From assembly GCF_012932145.1 (NCBI RefSeq), contig NZ_MWOK01000022.1, positions 1 to 48,914 on the forward strand: DNA of 48,914 nt, written 5' to 3'. A model generated the notes under the pieces. It had not been told where the DNA came from. It saw only the letters and a program-made list of their open reading frames with translations, and did not search any database. Shown here piece after piece: positions 1 through 9,275 of the stretch (positions are counted from its first letter, which is position 1; every line of letters begins with the position of its first letter). The stretch comes from Acidovorax sp. SRB_14 (GTDB lineage: Bacteria > Pseudomonadota > Gammaproteobacteria > Burkholderiales > Burkholderiaceae_C). A program made the translations under genes and the position numbers.

Positions 1-924
1 GAACACGACAACGCGTCCCTCAAGGGCGCCACGCTCCACACCGTCACCGCTGCTGCCGCCTGCGGCGGCGACGTGCACGTGCTCGTCGCCGGCCACAACG
101 CGGCAGCGGCCGCGCAGGCCGCCGCCCAAATAGCCGGCGTCGCCAAGGTCCTCCACGCCGACGCCCCCGGGCTCGAACACGGCCTCGCCGAGAACGTCGC
201 CGCGCAGGTGCTCGCGCTCCAGGGCGATGGGGCTGGCAACTACAGCCACATCCTGTTTGCCGCCACGGCCGGCGGCAAGAACGTCGCGCCGCGCGTGGCC
301 GCCCGGCTCGACGTCGCGCAGATCAGCGACATCACCCGCGTGATCTCGGCCGACACGTTCGAGCGCCCGATCTACGCGGGCAACGCGATCGCCACCGTGC
401 AGAGCCTGGACGCCGTCAAGGTGCTCACCGTGCGCACGACGGGCTTTGACGCGGCGCAGGCTGCCGGCGGCAGCGCTGCCGTCGAGCCCACGGCCGCCAC
501 GCCGGATGCGGGCCAAAGCCGCTTTGTCGGCAGCGAGATCGCGCACAGCGACCGGCCCGAACTGACGGCCGCCAAGATCATCGTCTCGGGCGGGCGGGCG
601 CTCGGCAGCAAGGAAAAGTTCGACGAAGTGATCACGCCGCTGGCCGACAAGCTGGGAGCCGCGATGGGCGCAAGCCGCGCCGCGGTGGACGCGGGCTACG
701 CGCCCAACGACTGGCAGGTCGGGCAGACGGGCAAGATCGTCGCGCCCGAGCTGTACGTGGCTGTGGGCATCTCGGGGGCGATCCAGCACCTGGCGGGCAT
801 GAAGGACTCGAAGGTGATCGTGGCGATCAACAAGGACCCCGAGGCGCCGATCTTCTCGGTCGCCGACTACGGGCTCGAGGCCGACCTGTTTGCGGCCGTG
901 CCGGAATTGGTCAAGGCCCTTTGA
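1..924 (+). CDS. etfA: Electron transfer flavoprotein alpha subunit (5' end cut by window)
   Basis: Alpha subunit of the soluble FAD-containing electron transfer flavoprotein, which passes electrons from acyl-CoA and related dehydrogenases to ETF:ubiquinone oxidoreductase. The reading frame is open from base 1 ([12 protein letters not shown]...), which is the usual text just after the EtfA N-terminus, so only about ten residues lie outside the window. The internal GTG at 73 is not the start. The C-terminal FAD-binding domain is clear: [20 protein letters not shown], then [10 protein letters not shown] and [10 protein letters not shown]. Length fits the family (about 310 aa). etfB is expected just upstream, outside the window. 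A Bug solute-binding gene follows after a dispersed repeat. Identification is from conserved sequence and is secure. Confidence 0.97.
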   Translation, partial: EHDNASLKGATLHTVTAAAACGGDVHVLVAGHNAAAAAQAAAQIAGVAKVLHADAPGLEHGLAENVAAQVLALQGDGAGNYSHILFAATAGGKNVAPRVAARLDVAQISDITRVISADTFERPIYAGNAIATVQSLDAVKVLTVRTTGFDAAQAAGGSAAVEPTAATPDAGQSRFVGSEIAHSDRPELTAAKIIVSGGRALGSKEKFDEVITPLADKLGAAMGASRAAVDAGYAPNDWQVGQTGKIVAPELYVAVGISGAIQHLAGMKDSKVIVAINKDPEAPIFSVADYGLEADLFAAVPELVKAL

Positions 925-948
925 GCGTCTCTGGCGCTACCGATATGA

Positions 949-1002
949 GAGCTGTAAACGCATAGCTGGTAAGCGCCAGAGCCATTTTTTATTCAAAAAT
1001 AA
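949..1002 (+). repeat. Dispersed palindromic repeat, copy A
   Basis: Lies between etfA and the first Bug gene. It begins GAGCTG, carries the AGCGCCAGAGCC core and ends in the T/A-rich TTTTTTATTCAAAAAT tail, the same order as copy F at 24876. An outer dyad pairs TCTGGCGCTACC (from about 930) with GGTAAGCGCCAGA, with one bulged base. The element ends just before the Shine-Dalgarno of the next gene. Confidence 0.7.
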
Positions 1003-1017
1003 CCGGAGACAAAACCC

Positions 1018-2001
1018 ATGGCCCTTCCCCTTTCCCGCCGCACCCTCATGCAGGCCGCCACCGCCGGACTGGCCAGCGCGGCCCTGCCAGCGCTGGCACA
1101 GGCGGCTTGGCCGAGCAAACCGATCAAGATCGTCGTGCCCTACACGGCGGGCGGCTTCACCGACCAGATGGCGCGCCTGCTGCAGGTGGGCCTGCAAAAG
1201 CAGCTGGGCCAGCCGGTGGTGATCGACAACAAGCCCGGTGCCAACAGCATCATCGGCGTCGATGCGGTCGCCAAGGCGGCGCCCGACGGGCACACCTTCG
1301 GCGTCGTGATCCCGGCCTTCACCGCCAACACCACCCTCTACCCCAAGCTGCCCTACGACCCGCGCAAGGACCTAGTGGGCGTCTCGCTGCTCGGGGTGTC
1401 GCCGCTGGTGGCTGCGGTGGCCCCCAACGCGCCGTTCAAGAACACCCAGGAATTGGTGGCCTACGCCAAGGCCCACCCTGGCAAGGTGAGTTTCGCGTCC
1501 TCGGGCAGCGGCTCGGCCGCGCACCTGACCAGCGAGCTGTTCAAGACGCTGACCAAGACCTACATGGTGCACATCCCGTACCGGGGCTCCACGCCCGCGC
1601 TGACCGACCTGATGGGCGGGCAGGTGCCGCTATTCCTGGACCCGCCGCCGAACCTGATCCAGCCCGCCAAGGCGGGCCGCATCCGCCTCATAGGCGTGGC
1701 CAGCGAGAAGCGCCTGCCGATCCTGCCCGATGTGCCCACCTTCGTGGAGCAGGGCATGCCCGGCATGCTGGGCAGCACCTGGGCCAGCATGATCGCGCCA
1801 GCCGGCACACCGCGCGAGATCGTCAAGCGCGTGTCGGAAGCGGTCAACCAGATCATCCACAGCGACGAGACGCGCGCCAAGCTCGAAGCCATGGGCACGT
1901 TCGCTGAAGGCACCACGCCCGAGGCGTGCGATGCTTTCCTGGCGTCGGAAACCACCAAATGGGGGAAGGTGATCCGCGACGCCGGCGTGAAGCTGGACTG
2001 A
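1018..2001 (+). CDS. Bug-family (TctC-like) periplasmic solute-binding protein
   Basis: Extracytoplasmic solute receptor of the tripartite tricarboxylate transporter (Bug/TctC) family; these bind carboxylates and related small molecules in the periplasm. The N-terminus has SRRTLMQAA followed by an Ala/Leu stretch ending LAQA, a twin-arginine-like or Sec signal with cleavage near residue 29. The mature start WPSKPIKIVVPYTAGG, then IPYRGSTPALTDLMGGQVP and the C-terminal WGKVIRDAGVKLD are family hallmarks. The ATG is preceded by CCGGAGAC at about the right distance. No TctA or TctB membrane subunits are nearby, as is common for orphan Bug genes in Burkholderiales. The ligand cannot be told from sequence. 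Confidence 0.93.
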   Translation: MALPLSRRTLMQAATAGLASAALPALAQAAWPSKPIKIVVPYTAGGFTDQMARLLQVGLQKQLGQPVVIDNKPGANSIIGVDAVAKAAPDGHTFGVVIPAFTANTTLYPKLPYDPRKDLVGVSLLGVSPLVAAVAPNAPFKNTQELVAYAKAHPGKVSFASSGSGSAAHLTSELFKTLTKTYMVHIPYRGSTPALTDLMGGQVPLFLDPPPNLIQPAKAGRIRLIGVASEKRLPILPDVPTFVEQGMPGMLGSTWASMIAPAGTPREIVKRVSEAVNQIIHSDETRAKLEAMGTFAEGTTPEACDAFLASETTKWGKVIRDAGVKLD

Positions 2002-2006
2002 GCGCG

Positions 2007-2065
2007 GTGCAGCTGCAGGCGCAGCTGCACGACCTTGGAAGGCCGCAGCCGATGGCTGCGGCCTT
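2007..2065. terminator. Two hairpins between convergent Bug genes
   Basis: An inverted repeat GTGCAGCTG/CAGCTGCAC (2007-2030) is followed by a perfect 12-bp stem AAGGCCGCAGCC-GAT-GGCTGCGGCCTT (2039-2065). They occupy the whole gap between the ends of two convergent genes, so a bidirectional transcription end is likely. Neither strand has a good U-tract, so this is terminator-like rather than a textbook intrinsic terminator. Confidence 0.6.
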
Positions 2066-2077
2066 CTGCGTTCAGCT

Positions 2078-3088
2078 TCAGTTGCTGCGGATGCCGTTGT
2101 CGCGGATGACCTTGCCCCACTTCTCGAAATCCTTTTGCATGCGGCTCGTCATGCCGGCAGGAGGAGCGTAGGCGGCCGTGGTGCCGGCCTGCTGGAGCTT
2201 TTCCTGCACGGTCTTGTCGGCCAGCGCCTTCTGCAACTCCAGGCCCAGGCGCGCCACGATATCGGCAGGGGTGGAGCGCGGGGCGAGCAGTCCGCCCCAG
2301 GCGACCGCTTCAAAGCCAGGGAAGCCCTGCTCGGCCACGGTCTTGACCTCGGGCGTGAAGACCACGCGGCTCGAAGAGCCCACGGCAATGGCGCGCAGCT
2401 TGCCGGCCTTGATGTGGGGCAGGGCGGCAATCATGTCCGAGAACATCATCGGCACCTGGCCGCCGAGCAGGTCGGTGATGGCCGGCGCACTGCCGCGGTA
2501 CGAGATGTGCTGGATGTCGAATTGCCCCTGGTTCTTGAGCAGTTCCGTCGACAGGTGGCCGAAGCTGGCGTTGCCCGCGCTGGTGTAGTTGAGCTTGCCG
2601 GGCTGGGCCTTGGCCTTGGCCACGAGCTGCTGCAGGCCCGTCACATCGGGCATCACCTGCGGGTTGACCACCATGACGATGGGCAGGTCGTAGGCCGTGC
2701 CGATCGGCGTGAAGTCCTTGAACAGGTCGTACTTTTTCTGCTCGTAGAGGTGGTTGGCCAGCAGGGTGGGCGATGCCAGCATGACGAGCGTGTAGCCGTC
2801 GGCGGGGCTCTTCGCCGCGACCTCGGTGCCGAGCATGCCCGAGGCGCCGGCCCGGTTCTCGACGATCACAGGCTGCTGCAGGCCCTCGCTCATCTTCTGT
2901 CCGATGATGCGCGCCGCCGTGTCGGTCGGCCCGCCCGGAGGGAAGGAGACGATCAGCTTGATGGGCTGGTTCGGGTAGCTCTGGGCCATGGCCTGGCCGG
3001 CGAACAAGGGCAGTGCCAGGGCCGCGGCCAGGCCGCTCAAGACGTGGCGGCGGGCGGCGGTGCTGCGGTGGGTAGGGGTGCTTTTCAT
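2078..3088 (-). CDS. Bug-family (TctC-like) periplasmic solute-binding protein
   Basis: Second Bug/TctC-type receptor, 336 aa. It has a Sec-type signal (ARRHVLSGLAAALALPLFAG...AMAQ) and a mature N-terminus SYPNQPIKLIVSFPPGGPTD. ISYRGSAPAITDLLGGQVP and the C-terminal EKWGKVIRDNGIRSN are typical. Its start follows GAGAGGAGACC, a good ribosome-binding site. It lies 31 bases downstream of the CoA-transferase gene on the same strand, so the two are probably one operon. A carboxylate captured here may be the acid later activated by that enzyme; this is inference. It differs clearly in sequence from the Bug protein at 1018-2001. Confidence 0.93.
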   Translation of the reverse strand: MKSTPTHRSTAARRHVLSGLAAALALPLFAGQAMAQSYPNQPIKLIVSFPPGGPTDTAARIIGQKMSEGLQQPVIVENRAGASGMLGTEVAAKSPADGYTLVMLASPTLLANHLYEQKKYDLFKDFTPIGTAYDLPIVMVVNPQVMPDVTGLQQLVAKAKAQPGKLNYTSAGNASFGHLSTELLKNQGQFDIQHISYRGSAPAITDLLGGQVPMMFSDMIAALPHIKAGKLRAIAVGSSSRVVFTPEVKTVAEQGFPGFEAVAWGGLLAPRSTPADIVARLGLELQKALADKTVQEKLQQAGTTAAYAPPAGMTSRMQKDFEKWGKVIRDNGIRSN

Positions 3089-3119
3089 GGTCTCCTCTCG
3101 GGGTTGCTAGCGGTGTGGC

Positions 3120-4769
3120 TCAATCGGCCGCCACCGGTGGATGGGTCGGGCACCAAGGCCCGGTCCGGAAAATGCTGGGGTCCATGCTGCGCAGGTCGGG
3201 CGCCACGTCCAGCGGGCCGGCGCACTGCGCCAGCACATCGCGCTGCAGGTCGATGCCGGGCGCCAGCTCGACGACGGTCAGGCGCTGCTCGCCCTGGGCG
3301 TTGGGCCGCATCTCGAACACCGCGCGCTCGGTGATGTAGAGGACGGGCGTGCCGCGGCTGGCGGTGTAGGGGCCGTTGAAACTCAGGTGCGACACCTGGT
3401 CGACGAGCTTGCGCACCCGCCCTTCCTGCACGATGCGCAGGGCCCCGTCCTCGACCGCGACCTGCAGGCCGCCGGTGGTGAGGGTGCCCATGAAGACCAG
3501 GGCCTTGGCGCTTTGGGTGATGTTGATGAAGCCGCCCACGCCCGCGATCGATGCCTCGCCCGCTTCGCCGAACTTGCTGACGTTCACGTTGCCCTGGGGA
3601 TCGAGCTCGGCCAGCCCGAGGATCGACAGGTCGATGCCGCCGCCCTCGTAGAAGTCGAACTGCGCCGGCTGGTCGATGACCGCCTCGGGGTGGGCGGACG
3701 CGCCGAAGCTCAGGCCATCGGCCGGCGTGCCACCCACGGGCCCGGCCTCGACGGTGAGCGTGAAGCCCGACAGCCCGGCCTGCTGCGCCAGCGCGCCCAC
3801 GGCCGCGGGCATGCCGACGCCCAGGTTCACCACGCGCGGCTGCAGCCGCTGCAGTTCCAGCACGGCGCGCCGCTGGACGATGGTGCGGGCGTCCAGCGGC
3901 GCGGCCGCGCCGGGTGCCTGCGGGGCCGCCTGGACCCGCTTTCCGCGCCAGGGCTGGGTGTAGGCGGCATTGAAGTTCTCCGAGAACGTCATCTGGTGGT
4001 GCGCCGGGTCGTCGCAGACCACCACGTAGTCCACCAGGATGCCCGGGACATGGATGGCGTGCAGGAGTTCGTGGCACTCGACCAAGTTCTTCACCTGCGC
4101 GATGACGATGCCACCGCTGTTGCGCGCGGCCTGGGCGATGGCCAGCAGTTCGTGGTGGAAGGCCTCGCCGTGCGTGCTCAGGTTGCCGCGCGCATCGGCC
4201 GCCGTCGCGCGTATCAGCGCGCAGTGGATGGGGAACGCGGGGTAGAAGAGGTATTCCGCGCCCCGGAACTCCAGCGCCTCGACCCACTGCGATCGCCCTT
4301 CGGCGACGGCGTGGGCCGCCGACTGGTTGATGGCGCCGCCGTGGTAGCGCGCGTCCAGGTGGGTGCGCGGGTCCACAAAGGTGTGCAGGCCGATGGGCGT
4401 CAACACCCCCGGCTTGCCGCCGGCGATGGCGCGGTACAGGTGGCTGATGACGCCCTGGGGCAGGTTGTAGCCCTCGCATTGCTCTTGCAGTGCCAGGGTG
4501 GCCAGGCGCGGGGCCGAGCGCCAGTGCCCGCCGCAGACCACCCGGGTCATGCCCGGCTGGCCGAAATGGTTGACGCCGCGCAGGCCGCGGTCGCCCTGTC
4601 CGGCGGAATAGACCAGCGTCAGGTCGCGCGGCTGGGCACTCGCGCGGAAACGGCGCTCGAGCGCCGAGGTGATGGCCTCGGCATGGCCCGCGCCGACAAA
4701 GCCTGCGCAGGCCACCGTGGCGCCGGAAGGGACGAGGGCCGCGGCCTGGTCTGCGCAGATGATTTTCAT
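3120..4769 (-). CDS. Acyl-CoA:carboxylate CoA-transferase (family I, fused alpha-beta, YdiF-like)
   Basis: Cytoplasmic family I CoA-transferase moving CoA between an acyl-CoA (often acetyl-CoA) and a carboxylic acid. At 549 aa the alpha (AtoD-like) and beta (AtoA-like) halves are fused, as in YdiF/propionate CoA-transferases. The beta half carries NLGVGMPAAV and TLTVEAGPVGG, where the Glu fits the catalytic residue, and YEGGGIDLSILG and GEAGEASIAGVGGFINI follow. The ATG at 4769 (MKIICADQAAALV) matches the family start; an upstream in-frame start at 4814 would run into the probable operator. It is divergent from an IclR-type regulator and heads an operon with a Bug receptor, suggesting uptake and activation of an organic acid. 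Substrate unknown. Confidence 0.92.
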   Translation of the reverse strand: MKIICADQAAALVPSGATVACAGFVGAGHAEAITSALERRFRASAQPRDLTLVYSAGQGDRGLRGVNHFGQPGMTRVVCGGHWRSAPRLATLALQEQCEGYNLPQGVISHLYRAIAGGKPGVLTPIGLHTFVDPRTHLDARYHGGAINQSAAHAVAEGRSQWVEALEFRGAEYLFYPAFPIHCALIRATAADARGNLSTHGEAFHHELLAIAQAARNSGGIVIAQVKNLVECHELLHAIHVPGILVDYVVVCDDPAHHQMTFSENFNAAYTQPWRGKRVQAAPQAPGAAAPLDARTIVQRRAVLELQRLQPRVVNLGVGMPAAVGALAQQAGLSGFTLTVEAGPVGGTPADGLSFGASAHPEAVIDQPAQFDFYEGGGIDLSILGLAELDPQGNVNVSKFGEAGEASIAGVGGFINITQSAKALVFMGTLTTGGLQVAVEDGALRIVQEGRVRKLVDQVSHLSFNGPYTASRGTPVLYITERAVFEMRPNAQGEQRLTVVELAPGIDLQRDVLAQCAGPLDVAPDLRSMDPSIFRTGPWCPTHPPVAAD

Positions 4770-4806
4770 TGTGAACGGATTGAGCAATAGGTGAGAATGC
4801 TGTTTA

Positions 4807-4822
4807 GCGAACAAATGTTCGC
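4807..4822. promoter_or_regulatory. Palindromic operator candidate for the IclR-type regulator
   Basis: Perfect inverted repeat GCGAAC-AAAT-GTTCGC in the 142-base gap between the divergent CoA-transferase (start 4769) and iclR-type gene (start 4912). Size and placement suit an IclR-family dimer site, 38 bases upstream of the transferase start codon. Assignment to this regulator is inferred from position. Confidence 0.5.
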
Positions 4823-4911
4823 CAATTGAGTAATCCTAAGCCGCATTGGCAGACGACGCAAGCGCCAGGCGGCTCCTACAATCCCCGGCTTGCCCTTGAA
4901 CGAGGTTGGAA

Positions 4912-5724
4912 ATGCCTGCCACTGCTGCCTGCGAAGAGTCGGCCAAGAAAGAGCCGGAGCTGCTGGACGCCTTGTCGAACGGGCTGGCGCTCTTGCGCCT
5001 GTTTGGCCAGGGCGTGCCCGCCATGACGATGCAGCAGGTGGCCGAGGAACTGGGGGTCACGCGCGCCGCCGCGCGCCGCCTGCTGCTGACGCTGCAGCAC
5101 CATGGGTATGTGGCGCAGGATGCGCGCCGCTTTTCCATCACGCCCCGCGTGCTGGAGCTGGGCCATGCGTATTTCGCCTCCATGAGCCTGCCGGTGCTGG
5201 CGCAGCCGGTGATGCAGGCGCTGGCACAGGAGCTGCAGGAAACCTGCTCGCTCGGGGTGCTGGACCAGGACGCCGTGGTGCTGCTGGCGCGCGAGGAGCC
5301 GCGCAAGCTGCTGCGGGTCGATCTGGGCGTGGGGCGGCAGCTGCCCGCCTATGCGCACTCGATGGGGCGTGTCTTGCTCGCCGCGCTCGACGGGCCCGCC
5401 CTGTCGGCCTATTTCGGCCGGGCCAGCCTGCTGCCGCTCACGCCGGCGACCACGACCGATCCCGCCGCGCTCCAGGCCATCCTCCAGCGCGCGGGCAAGG
5501 ACGGGTACTGCGTGCTCGACAGCGAAATGGCCGACGGCTTTGGCGGCCTCTCCGTGCCGCTGCGCGACAGCCAGTCCCGGGTGGTGGCCGCGCTGGGCCT
5601 GAGCATGGTGCTGGGACGGCGCACGCGCAAGGACCTGGTGCGCGACTGTCTTCCCGCGCTGCAGCGGGCGGCCCAGCGGATCGAGGCGATCCTCGGCGCG
5701 CGCAGCGCCGGCCCTCAGGTATAG
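4912..5724 (+). CDS. IclR-family transcriptional regulator
   Basis: DNA-binding regulator, 270 aa. The N-terminal winged helix-turn-helix spans roughly residues 20-80 (LLDALSNGLALLRLF, MTMQQVAEELGVTRAAARRLLLTL). The C-terminal GAF-like effector domain carries YAHSMGRVLLA, GYCVLDSEMADGFGGLSVPL and a late ALGLSMVLGRR. I prefer the ATG at 4912 (MPATAACEE) over the TTG at 4906 because GAGG sits 6 bases before it. Divergent from the CoA-transferase/Bug operon, which it most likely controls in response to the acid or its CoA ester. Its 3' end overlaps the convergent RpiR-type gene by 10 bases. Confidence 0.93.
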   Translation: MPATAACEESAKKEPELLDALSNGLALLRLFGQGVPAMTMQQVAEELGVTRAAARRLLLTLQHHGYVAQDARRFSITPRVLELGHAYFASMSLPVLAQPVMQALAQELQETCSLGVLDQDAVVLLAREEPRKLLRVDLGVGRQLPAYAHSMGRVLLAALDGPALSAYFGRASLLPLTPATTTDPAALQAILQRAGKDGYCVLDSEMADGFGGLSVPLRDSQSRVVAALGLSMVLGRRTRKDLVRDCLPALQRAAQRIEAILGARSAGPQV

Positions 5725-6560
5725 CGCTTGGCGCGCAGGTTGTCCTTCATCTGCTGCAGGATGGGCTGCAGCGGCGGCCCGATGCGCAGCGCCACGCAGG
5801 TGGCCAGCACGTCGATGACGAGCAGGTGCAGCAGCCGCGAGACCATGGGACTGTAGCGGTCGTAGCCCTCGGGGTGGTCGGCGGCCAGGTGGATGGCGCA
5901 CGCGGCCGCCAGCGGCGAGCCGCTGGCGGTGATGGCGATGGTGGTGGCGCCGTTCTTGCGCGCGATGTCGGCCGCGTCCATCAGATCGCGCGTGCGGCCC
6001 GAGTTGGAGATGATCACTGCGCAGTCGCCCGGGCCCAGCAGCGTCGCGCTCATGACCTGCATGTGGCCGTCGCTGGTGGCCAGGCTGGTGACGCCGAGGC
6101 GGAAGAACTTGTGCTGCGCGTCCTGCGCCACGATGCCCGAATTGCCCGCGCCATAGAACTCGATGCGCCGCCCGGTCTGCCAGGTGGCGGCGATGGCGCT
6201 GGCCGCACGCTCGATGGCGACGGTGCTGGCGGCGTTGCGGTACTGCAGGAAGGCGGCCACCGCGTTGTCGACCACCTTGACCATCACGTCGCTGGTCTTG
6301 TCGTCGGCGTCCACGCTGCGGTGGATGAAGGGCACGCCCTCGCTGACGCTGCCGGCCAGCTTGAGCTTGAAGTCGGCCAGGCCGTCATAGCCCATGCTGC
6401 GGCAAAAGCGCACCACGGTGGGTTTGCTGACCTGCGAGCGCGCGGCCAATTCGCGCACCGGAAGGCGGGCGAATGCGCGCGCGTCCGCCAGCACGAGGCG
6501 GCCCACGCGCTGCTCGGCCGGGGCCAGGGAGGAAAGGGATGCGGCGATGCGGTCGAGCAT
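5715..6560 (-). CDS. MurR/RpiR-family regulator (HexR-like)
   Basis: Sugar-phosphate-responsive repressor, 281 aa. Residues about 1-75 form the RpiR helix-turn-helix (VRELAARSQVSKPTVVRFCRSMGY). Residues about 125-250 form a SIS sugar-phosphate-binding domain (RIEFYGAGNSGIVAQDA, VIISNSGRTRDLMDAADIA). HexR proteins of this type sense 2-keto-3-deoxy-6-phosphogluconate and control zwf and Entner-Doudoroff genes. Its place 86 bases downstream of zwf on the same strand supports that role. The effector and targets are inferred. Its start has no strong Shine-Dalgarno; translation from the zwf transcript is plausible. Confidence 0.9.
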   Translation of the reverse strand: MLDRIAASLSSLAPAEQRVGRLVLADARAFARLPVRELAARSQVSKPTVVRFCRSMGYDGLADFKLKLAGSVSEGVPFIHRSVDADDKTSDVMVKVVDNAVAAFLQYRNAASTVAIERAASAIAATWQTGRRIEFYGAGNSGIVAQDAQHKFFRLGVTSLATSDGHMQVMSATLLGPGDCAVIISNSGRTRDLMDAADIARKNGATTIAITASGSPLAAACAIHLAADHPEGYDRYSPMVSRLLHLLVIDVLATCVALRIGPPLQPILQQMKDNLRAKRYT

Positions 6561-6646
6561 GGTGTGAAAGGCAGAGAGTGCAGGTGAAAAGCGCAGCGGA
6601 CGGGGCGGGGATCAGCGCGGTCGCCGCCGACACCTTCGACACGTCG

Positions 6647-8143
6647 CTAGCATTCCTCGGTCCAGCACTGCGCGTCGCGTGCGACCAGCGCGCTCGCCGC
6701 GCTCGGGCCCCAGGTGCCGGCGGCGTAGTGGCGCGGCCCGTCCTCGGCGTGCTGCCAGGCGTGCAGGATGGGTTCGACCCACGCCCAGGCCGCTTCCTGC
6801 TCGTCGCTGCGCACAAACAGGTTCAGCCGCCCGGCCAGCACGTCGAGCAGCAAGCGCTCGTAGGCACCGACGCGCTCGGTGCCAAAGCGCTGGTCGAAGT
6901 CCATGTTCAGCGACACCGGCGACAGCGGTGCCGACGTGCTCTGCGCCGGCTGCAACGGCAGCGGGTGCTGCGCGGCCGGCCCGCGCGGCGCCTGCGCGGC
7001 GGCAAACAGGTGCAGGTCCAGGCCGTCGCGCGGCTGCAGGTGGATCACCAGGCGGTTGGCGCCGTCCGCCGGGGTGCGGAAGATGGCGTGCGGCGTGGGC
7101 CGGAAGTTGACCACGATGAAGGCCTCGCGCGCCGCCAGGCGCTTGCCGGTGCGCAGGTAAAAGGGCACGCCGGCCCAGCGCCAGTTATTGATTTCGGTGC
7201 GCAGCGCCACAAAGGTTTCGGTGCGGCTGGCCGGGTCCACGCCGCTCTCGTCGCGGTAGCCGGCCACACGCTCGCCATTGATCTGGCCGGCGCCGTACTG
7301 GCCGCGCACCACGTCGCGTGCCAGGGTGTCGGGGGTCCAGGGGCGCAGCGAGCGCAGCACCTTGAGTTTTTCGTCGCGGATGGCGTCGGCGCCGGCGTTC
7401 GCGGGCGGCTCCATGCCGATCGCGCACAGCAGCTGCAGCGCGTGGTTTTGCACCATGTCGCGCAGCGCGCCCGTGCCGTCGTAGAAGCTGCCGCGCTTTT
7501 CCACGCCCAGTGTCTCGGCCATGGTGATCTGGATGTTGGCAATGGTCTCGCGCCGCCACAGCGGCTCGAACAAGGCGTTGCCAAAGCGCAGCGCGAGCAG
7601 GTTCTGCACCGACGGCTTGCCCAGGTAGTGGTCGATGCGGAACACCTGGTGCTCGGCAAAGTGGCGCAGCACCGTGGCGTTGATGGCGCGGTTGCTGGCC
7701 AGGTCGTGGCCCAGGGGCTTTTCGAGCACGATGCGGGTGCGCGGCGTGGCGAGGCCAGCGGCGCCCAGCTGCTCGGCCACTCTGGCGAACAGCGCCGGGG
7801 CCGTCGCCAGGTACAGCACCACCGCCTGCGCTTCGCGTTGGCGCAGGCGTGCTGCCAGCGCGGCGTAGTCGGCGGGGTTCGACAGGTCGGCGCGCACGTA
7901 GTGCAGCAGCGCCGAAAAGCGCGCGAACTCGTCCGGGCTGGGGCGCTTTTCGCCCTCGACGCCGCCCAGGCGCTGCGCCACCCAGGCGCGGTAGGCGGCG
8001 TCGTCGAGCGCTTCGCGCGCCACGCCGACGATGCGCCCGTCCGCGGGCAAGGAGCCGTGGCGAAACGCCTGGAACAGCGCCGGCAGCAGCTTGCGCCAGG
8101 CCAGGTCACCGGTGCCACCCAACAAAACCAGATCGAAGCTCAT
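6647..8143 (-). CDS. zwf: Glucose-6-phosphate 1-dehydrogenase
   Basis: Oxidises glucose-6-phosphate to 6-phosphogluconolactone with NAD(P)+, the entry to the oxidative pentose phosphate and Entner-Doudoroff routes. The protein is 498 aa from the ATG at 8143 ([20 protein letters not shown]); longer in-frame starts reach into the divergent tal gene and are not credible. The dinucleotide site GGTGDLA is near residue 10. The active-site segment [19 protein letters not shown] and the EKPLGHD motif are present. It is divergent from tal-pgi across a palindrome and followed by a HexR-like regulator. No phosphofructokinase is in view, consistent with Entner-Doudoroff use, but edd and eda are outside the window. 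Confidence 0.96.
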   Translation of the reverse strand: MSFDLVLLGGTGDLAWRKLLPALFQAFRHGSLPADGRIVGVAREALDDAAYRAWVAQRLGGVEGEKRPSPDEFARFSALLHYVRADLSNPADYAALAARLRQREAQAVVLYLATAPALFARVAEQLGAAGLATPRTRIVLEKPLGHDLASNRAINATVLRHFAEHQVFRIDHYLGKPSVQNLLALRFGNALFEPLWRRETIANIQITMAETLGVEKRGSFYDGTGALRDMVQNHALQLLCAIGMEPPANAGADAIRDEKLKVLRSLRPWTPDTLARDVVRGQYGAGQINGERVAGYRDESGVDPASRTETFVALRTEINNWRWAGVPFYLRTGKRLAAREAFIVVNFRPTPHAIFRTPADGANRLVIHLQPRDGLDLHLFAAAQAPRGPAAQHPLPLQPAQSTSAPLSPVSLNMDFDQRFGTERVGAYERLLLDVLAGRLNLFVRSDEQEAAWAWVEPILHAWQHAEDGPRHYAAGTWGPSAASALVARDAQCWTEEC

Positions 8144-8238
8144 GGCAAGGCAAGAACAGGAAGTGAACAAAAGAGTCACCGCAATGTAACCGGGGTTCAT
8201 CGGCGCCCGGTGCTGCGCAGGTGCGGCGGCCGGCCGAA

Positions 8239-8272
8239 TACACTGGAGACTGCGAGAACGTGGACACGTTCT
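8239..8272. promoter_or_regulatory. tal promoter -10 candidate with an 18-bp perfect palindrome
   Basis: In the 184-base zwf/tal divergent gap, AGAACGTG-GA-CACGTTCT (8255-8272) is an 18-base perfect dyad. A weak -10 candidate TACACT lies at 8239-8244, so transcription would begin near 8251 and the dyad would cover the start point, a repressor-like placement. The neighbouring RpiR/HexR-like protein is the obvious candidate binder, but the sequence is unlike the gammaproteobacterial HexR site I know (TGTAAT-type halves). Confidence 0.45.
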
Positions 8273-8327
8273 TATGCCGCCCCGGCCCGTCGCCAGGGGC
8301 TTTGCCCGGATTCCAGGATTTGTTGCC

Positions 8328-9275
8328 ATGAACCAGCTCGACGCACTCAAACAGTTCACCACCGTGGTGGCCGACACCGGCGACTTTCGCCAGTTGGCCC
8401 AGTTTCGCCCGCAGGACGCGACCACCAACCCCTCGCTGATCCTCAAGGCCGTGCAAAAGCCCGACTACGCGCCACTGCTGCAGGACACCGTGTCGAAGTG
8501 GCACGGCCGCGACCTGGCCGAGGTCATGGACCGCCTGCTGGTGCGCTTTGGCTGCGAGATCCTGTCCATCATCCCGGGCCGCGTCTCCACCGAGGTCGAT
8601 GCGCGCCTGAGCTTCGACACCAACGCCACCGTGGCGCGCGCCGAGCGCATCATCGGGCTGTACCAGGCCGAGGGCGTGCACATCGACCGCGTGCTCATCA
8701 AGGTGGCCGCGACCTGGGAGGGCATCGAGGCGGCGCGCCAGCTCGAGAGCCGGGGCATCCACACCAACCTCACGCTGCTGTTTTCGTTCGCGCAGGCCGT
8801 GGCCTGCGGCCAGGCCAAGGTGCAGCTGATCTCGCCCTTTGTCGGCCGGATCTACGACTGGCATAAAAAACAGGCCGGCAGCGCATGGGACGAAGCCGCC
8901 ATGGCCGGTGCCAACGACCCTGGCGTGCAATCGGTGCGCGCCATCTTCAACCACTACAAGCACTTCGGCATCGCCACCGAAGTGATGGGCGCGAGCTTCC
9001 GCAATGTCGGCCAGATCACTGCGCTGGCGGGCTGCGACCTGCTGACGATTGCGCCCGATTTGCTGGCGCAGCTGGCCACCGCCGAGGCGCCGCTGGCGCG
9101 CGCGCTCGATACGGGCGCAGCCCGGGCCCTGGACCTGCCGGCCGTGAACTACGACGAGGCCGGATTTCGCTACGCGCTCAACCACGATGCCATGGCCACG
9201 GAGAAGCTGGCCGAGGGCATCCGCGCCTTTGCCGCCGATGCCCTCAAGCTCGAGCAGCTCATGCTCGCCGCCTGA
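8328..9275 (+). CDS. tal: Transaldolase
   Basis: Non-oxidative pentose phosphate enzyme moving a dihydroxyacetone unit from sedoheptulose-7-phosphate to glyceraldehyde-3-phosphate through a Schiff base. The 315-aa protein starts at ATG 8328 ([20 protein letters not shown]), the standard start, with AGGA about 10 bases before; the in-frame ATG at 8274 touches the palindrome and is less likely. [12 protein letters not shown], the Schiff-base lysine in [14 protein letters not shown], and [12 protein letters not shown] are present, followed by [10 protein letters not shown]. pgi starts at the base after its stop codon, so the two are translated from one message. Confidence 0.96.
   Translation: MNQLDALKQFTTVVADTGDFRQLAQFRPQDATTNPSLILKAVQKPDYAPLLQDTVSKWHGRDLAEVMDRLLVRFGCEILSIIPGRVSTEVDARLSFDTNATVARAERIIGLYQAEGVHIDRVLIKVAATWEGIEAARQLESRGIHTNLTLLFSFAQAVACGQAKVQLISPFVGRIYDWHKKQAGSAWDEAAMAGANDPGVQSVRAIFNHYKHFGIATEVMGASFRNVGQITALAGCDLLTIAPDLLAQLATAEAPLARALDTGAARALDLPAVNYDEAGFRYALNHDAMATEKLAEGIRAFAADALKLEQLMLAA

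Noticed and set aside
1107..1907. Alternative frame over the first Bug gene
   Set aside because: Overlaps a gene with a signal peptide and family motifs; the alternative has no motif and a shadow-like composition.
6473..8866. Long plus-strand open frame opposite zwf
   Set aside because: It shadows zwf and reads into tal in another frame; no conserved motif and extreme Arg/Gly/Ala content.
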